From: an uncultured Mycoplasmatota bacterium
Lineage (GTDB): Bacteria; Bacillota_I; Bacilli_A; RF39; UBA660
Length of the DNA: 25,743 nt
NCBI GenBank assembly: GCA_937944975.1
Contig: CALEBF010000005.1
Span: 1 to 25,743, forward strand
Reading direction: 5' to 3'
The position numbers were made by a program, and so were the translations under genes. Positions 23,473 through 25,743 of the stretch are shown piece after piece. The number at the start of each line of letters is the position of its first letter. Within the stretch, counting starts at the first letter, position 1. The notes below the pieces were generated by a model that was not told the DNA's origin, ran no database searches, and worked only from the letters and a program-made list of their open reading frames with translations.

Positions 23473-23958
23473 ATGGAAGAGAAAATTGAATTAATTTTAC
23501 AATATTTACAAAATAAAGAACAAACTTTAGCGACGATGGAATCGTGTACAGGTGGCGCATTAGCAAACGCTATTACAAATATAGAGGGATCTTCTTATGT
23601 TTTTCATTTTGGTGCTGTTACTTATAGTAATGAATATAAAGTAAAGATGGGAGTCGATGCTGACACGATCGAAAAATATACAGTCTACAGCATTGAAACT
23701 GCTCGCGCTATGGCAAGCGCAATTTCGAAAACAGCTAGTGCCGATTATGGAATTGGTATTACAGGAAGATTTGGAGTGGAGGATCCAGCAAATCCTGGAG
23801 GGAATCAAAATATTGTATATATTAGTATATACGATAAGGAACAGGATACGTATATCGATCAAACGATTAGTTTAGGACATTTTGAAAGAGAACAGTGCAA
23901 GCATACAGTTGTACAGTTAACGATTCAAAAATTGTTTGACCATTTATTTCAAAAGTAA
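23473..23958 (+). CDS. pncC: PncC-like nicotinamide-nucleotide amidohydrolase (CinA C-terminal domain)
   Basis: A 161-residue stand-alone CinA C-terminal domain, like E. coli PncC (about 165). It deamidates nicotinamide mononucleotide to nicotinate mononucleotide, recycling NAD from DNA ligase and other reactions. The motif ESCTGG (23-28) contains the nucleophile serine, followed by GSSYVFHFGAVTYSNEYK and a late TGRFGVEDPANPGG where the family has TGxAGPxGG. The last motif is changed enough that activity should be tested rather than assumed. ligA, the NAD-using ligase that produces NMN, is in the same window. It is the first gene of a likely operon with the D,D-carboxypeptidase, whose ATG is 13 bases after its stop. 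Confidence 0.88.
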   Translation: MEEKIELILQYLQNKEQTLATMESCTGGALANAITNIEGSSYVFHFGAVTYSNEYKVKMGVDADTIEKYTVYSIETARAMASAISKTASADYGIGITGRFGVEDPANPGGNQNIVYISIYDKEQDTYIDQTISLGHFEREQCKHTVVQLTIQKLFDHLFQK

Positions 23959-23971
23959 GGGAGGAGAAAAC

Positions 23972-25060
23972 ATGAAAAAAAGAAAATTACGAGTATTTGT
24001 TATCACTTGTATTCTTATATTTCTTTTGATCGTACTTTTCATGTTGTTCTTTAATCCATTTTTACGTTTGTCTTTGAAAGGTAAGAAGACAATAACAGTA
24101 GAAGTAAATGAATCTTTTCAAGATCCTTTGGTGCGTGCTACCTTTTTTGGAAAGAATGTATCTGATGATGTCACCAAAACGAAAATTCAAACTGATAAGA
24201 TAGGACGTTATATAGTTGAATATAAAGTGAAAAAAGGATGGACGGTAAAGAAGGTAAAAAGAACAGTTGAGGTTGTAGACACGACTAAACCAGAACTTGC
24301 ACTTGTTGGAAATACGACAGTATCTTTAAAAGTTGGTGAATCATATGTAGAACCAGGATTTACGGCGACAGATAATTATGATGGTGATTTAACTGATAAG
24401 GTGAAGGTGAAAGAAAATGTCGATACTTCTAAAAAAGGCGAATATAAAATTACCTATACAGTGGAAGACAGTAGTAAAAATAAGTCAGTTTTAGAAAGAA
24501 CAGTAATCGTTGAAAATCAATCGAAAGAAGGAAGCAGTGGCTATAGTAATATAGAGATGGGGCCTAAATATATCAATGGTATTTTAATTGTAAATAAGCA
24601 GTATGCATTGCCAAAAAGTTATGGAAATGGTGTTGATCCAACAGCACAATCTGCGTTATCTTCACTTCAAGCTGGAGCTGCATCGGCAGGATTCTCTATG
24701 CCGTTATTATCAGGATATCGTAGTTATCAAACACAAGTGAATTTATATCAAAGATATGTAAATAGAGATGGACAAGCACTTGCAGATACTTATTCTGCTC
24801 GTGCAGGGCATTCTGAACATCAAACAGGGCTTGCTTTTGACGTTGGCTCTATCGATGATAACTATGGAACGACCCCTGCAGGAAAGTGGTTAGTACAACA
24901 TTGTGCAGAATATGGATTTATCTTACGTTATCCAAAAGGAAAAGAATATATTACAGGATACCAGTATGAACCTTGGCATATAAGATACGTTGGTAAGAAA
25001 GTTGCAAAAGAAATTATGAATAAGGGGATTACATTAGAAGAATATTTAGGCGTTGCATAA
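23972..25060 (+). CDS. D,D-carboxypeptidase (VanY-type, M15B) with Ig-like domains
   Basis: A 362-residue membrane-anchored wall peptidase. I start at ATG 23972, after GGGAGGAG, in place of an upstream in-frame ATG inside pncC. An N-terminal helix (about 7-29) is followed by two Ig-like modules (about 38-103 and 104-181, the second with VDTTKP and GFTATDNYDGD of DUF5011) and a peptidase domain (about 196-362). The zinc ligands His283 and Asp290 in SEHQTGLAFD and His336 in EPWH, the base Glu333, and Arg250 in SGYR are all present. The enzyme trims the terminal D-Ala from peptidoglycan pentapeptides. The SxHxxGxAxD core and size match D-Ala-D-Ala carboxypeptidases; vancomycin resistance is not implied. 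Confidence 0.93.
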   Translation: MKKRKLRVFVITCILIFLLIVLFMLFFNPFLRLSLKGKKTITVEVNESFQDPLVRATFFGKNVSDDVTKTKIQTDKIGRYIVEYKVKKGWTVKKVKRTVEVVDTTKPELALVGNTTVSLKVGESYVEPGFTATDNYDGDLTDKVKVKENVDTSKKGEYKITYTVEDSSKNKSVLERTVIVENQSKEGSSGYSNIEMGPKYINGILIVNKQYALPKSYGNGVDPTAQSALSSLQAGAASAGFSMPLLSGYRSYQTQVNLYQRYVNRDGQALADTYSARAGHSEHQTGLAFDVGSIDDNYGTTPAGKWLVQHCAEYGFILRYPKGKEYITGYQYEPWHIRYVGKKVAKEIMNKGITLEEYLGVA

Positions 25061-25073
25061 AGAAGGAGAAAAT

Positions 25074-25628
25074 ATGGAAGATGGTTTAATATATGAACAT
25101 GATTTACATGATGTTTTAGAAATTCAACAGGCATTATTAACGTTTGTAAAAGAACATGAGGAAATGATAAAATCACACTATACTTTGAGTGAAGATTATC
25201 ATTTTGAAGATGATTTGAAAACAATTTCAGATATCAAGCGATTAGTGGAACAAACCGAAATGCAACAAAAACTTTATTGCATTTATATGAATCATATAAA
25301 TCGTTTAACGGACGAAGTCTTAATTCAAAAGTTTGCAACAATGATTGGATTAACAAGATTGCTTGTCAATTATCCACAGCTGTTTGATAGAAAGTCAGTA
25401 GAATTGCTCAATTTGGCAGCTATTTATAATGAGACGAAGGATAGTAACTTATTTATTACAGAATCTTTCCTACTTTCTAGTGAGGAATATCATAAAGCGT
25501 TAGAAGAAAAAGTAGAATATCTGCTCCCATTTTCGTCAGATACTTCAAAATTAAATTGGTATAAAGAAACGATAGAGGATGAATATGAGGTTAATCTTAT
25601 GAAAAAATCTAATGGAATTTTACATTAA
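25074..25628 (+). CDS. Acidic helical protein of unknown function
   Basis: A 184-residue soluble protein that I do not recognise. It starts at ATG 25074 after AAGGAG (25063-25068), 13 bases beyond the D,D-carboxypeptidase stop; an in-frame ATG at 25053 overlaps that gene and has no ribosome site. The protein is rich in Glu, Leu and Tyr and predicted largely alpha-helical by eye (LHDVLEIQQALLTFVKEHEE, LKTISDIKRLVEQTEMQQ), with no signal peptide, membrane segment or cysteine motif. A perfect DnaA-box word (25370-25378) falls inside the gene as codons for Tyr-Pro-Gln, so it is probably incidental. Context suggests cotranscription with the peptidase, no more. Confidence 0.82.
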   Translation: MEDGLIYEHDLHDVLEIQQALLTFVKEHEEMIKSHYTLSEDYHFEDDLKTISDIKRLVEQTEMQQKLYCIYMNHINRLTDEVLIQKFATMIGLTRLLVNYPQLFDRKSVELLNLAAIYNETKDSNLFITESFLLSSEEYHKALEEKVEYLLPFSSDTSKLNWYKETIEDEYEVNLMKKSNGILH

Positions 25629-25643
25629 AAAGATCTCTTGGTT

Positions 25644-25673
25644 ATGATGTGAACCCCAATTAGGAGACATCAT
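25644..25673 (+). repeat. Imperfect hairpin, possible IS terminal inverted repeat
   Basis: ATGATGT (25644-25650) and ACATCAT (25667-25673) are inverted arms around GAACCCCAATTAGGAG. Read from TG at 25648 (TGTGAACCCCAATTAGGAG), it resembles the ends of IS150-group IS3 elements, which begin TG and carry a CCCC...GGA(G)ACA pattern. The element, if real, lies to the right of the window. Confidence 0.4.
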
Positions 25674-25743
25674 AAAAAAAGACCTTTGCAAAAAATAAAA
25701 ATCAAGGGCAAACGAAGTGAGTTCATCTAGACCCTTGATTTTT
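25648..25743 (-). mobile_element. Possible right edge of a minus-strand IS3-like element (partial)
   Basis: The segment from the putative IR at 25648 to the window end holds no gene, only the IR-like hairpin, an A-rich stretch, and a 12-bp terminator hairpin that would stop minus-strand transcription from a transposase to the right. No transposase codons are visible, so this stays a hypothesis. The alternative is an ordinary terminator region downstream of the 25074 gene. Confidence 0.3.
25697..25743. terminator. Strong terminator, possibly bidirectional
   Basis: A perfect 12-bp stem, AAAAATCAAGGG (25697-25708) / CCCTTGATTTTT (25732-25743), around a 23-nt loop. On the plus strand it ends in T5 at the window edge; on the minus strand it is followed by T5-A-T6. 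It can end transcription of the 25074 gene and of a minus-strand gene to the right. Confidence 0.8.

Noticed and set aside
25370..25378. Perfect DnaA box TTATCCACA
   Set aside because: It lies inside the coding part of the 25074 gene, as parts of Asn-Tyr-Pro-Gln codons, with no partner box nearby.

Overview
The window is low-GC DNA from a walled, fermentative member of the Bacillota (class Bacilli; an Erysipelotrichia- or RF39-like gut lineage is my best guess, no genus claimed). The supports are AT-rich codons, Bacilli-type SD and promoter sequences, PcrA with its C-terminal domain, sortase-linked surface proteins, pyruvate formate-lyase, and a 5S rRNA of about 102-106 nt whose shortness recalls Mollicutes. 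TGA appears to be an ordinary stop (tsaE and fucO end with it), which argues against a code-4 Mollicute.

Layout. 1-540: the 3' end of an rRNA operon (23S, short spacer, 5S, weak terminator). 591-1235: an uncharacterised protein with UDG-superfamily-like motifs. 1236-1366: a gap with two DnaA-box-like 9-mers and the tsaE promoter. 1367-3851: tsaE-tsaB-rimI-tsaD, which supplies most of the t6A tRNA modification machinery plus an S18 acetyltransferase. A shared terminator separates it from a minus-strand ABC importer operon (3887-6402: binding protein, ATPase, permease). Divergent from that is a fermentation operon (6585-10397): FucO-type alcohol dehydrogenase, a stand-alone FIST-domain protein and an aldehyde dehydrogenase.

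10534-11634 encodes a membrane protein with a long Pro/Gln-rich tail. 11732-14886 holds pcrA, a 56-residue one-helix membrane protein and galU; ligA follows from its own promoter. pflB-pflA (17027-19955) makes formate and acetyl-CoA anaerobically. 20066-23393 is a surface operon: a thioester-domain adhesin with a VPDTG sorting signal, a sortase that lacks any arginine after its catalytic cysteine, and a 5-TM protein with a long disordered tail. 23473-25628 holds a PncC/CinA-type amidohydrolase, an Ig-domain D,D-carboxypeptidase and an unknown acidic helical protein. The window ends in an inverted-repeat-rich segment that may be the edge of an IS3-like element.

The metabolism is coherent: Pfl, FucO and an aldehyde dehydrogenase balance redox without respiration. 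The envelope genes (GalU, D,D-carboxypeptidase, sortase, adhesin) show a Gram-positive wall. Most points of interest are in the surface operon, the FIST-containing operon, and genome-wide habits visible here: very short leaders, and terminator hairpins that start at the stop codon. Nothing in the window is a clear defence system, CRISPR array or prophage.
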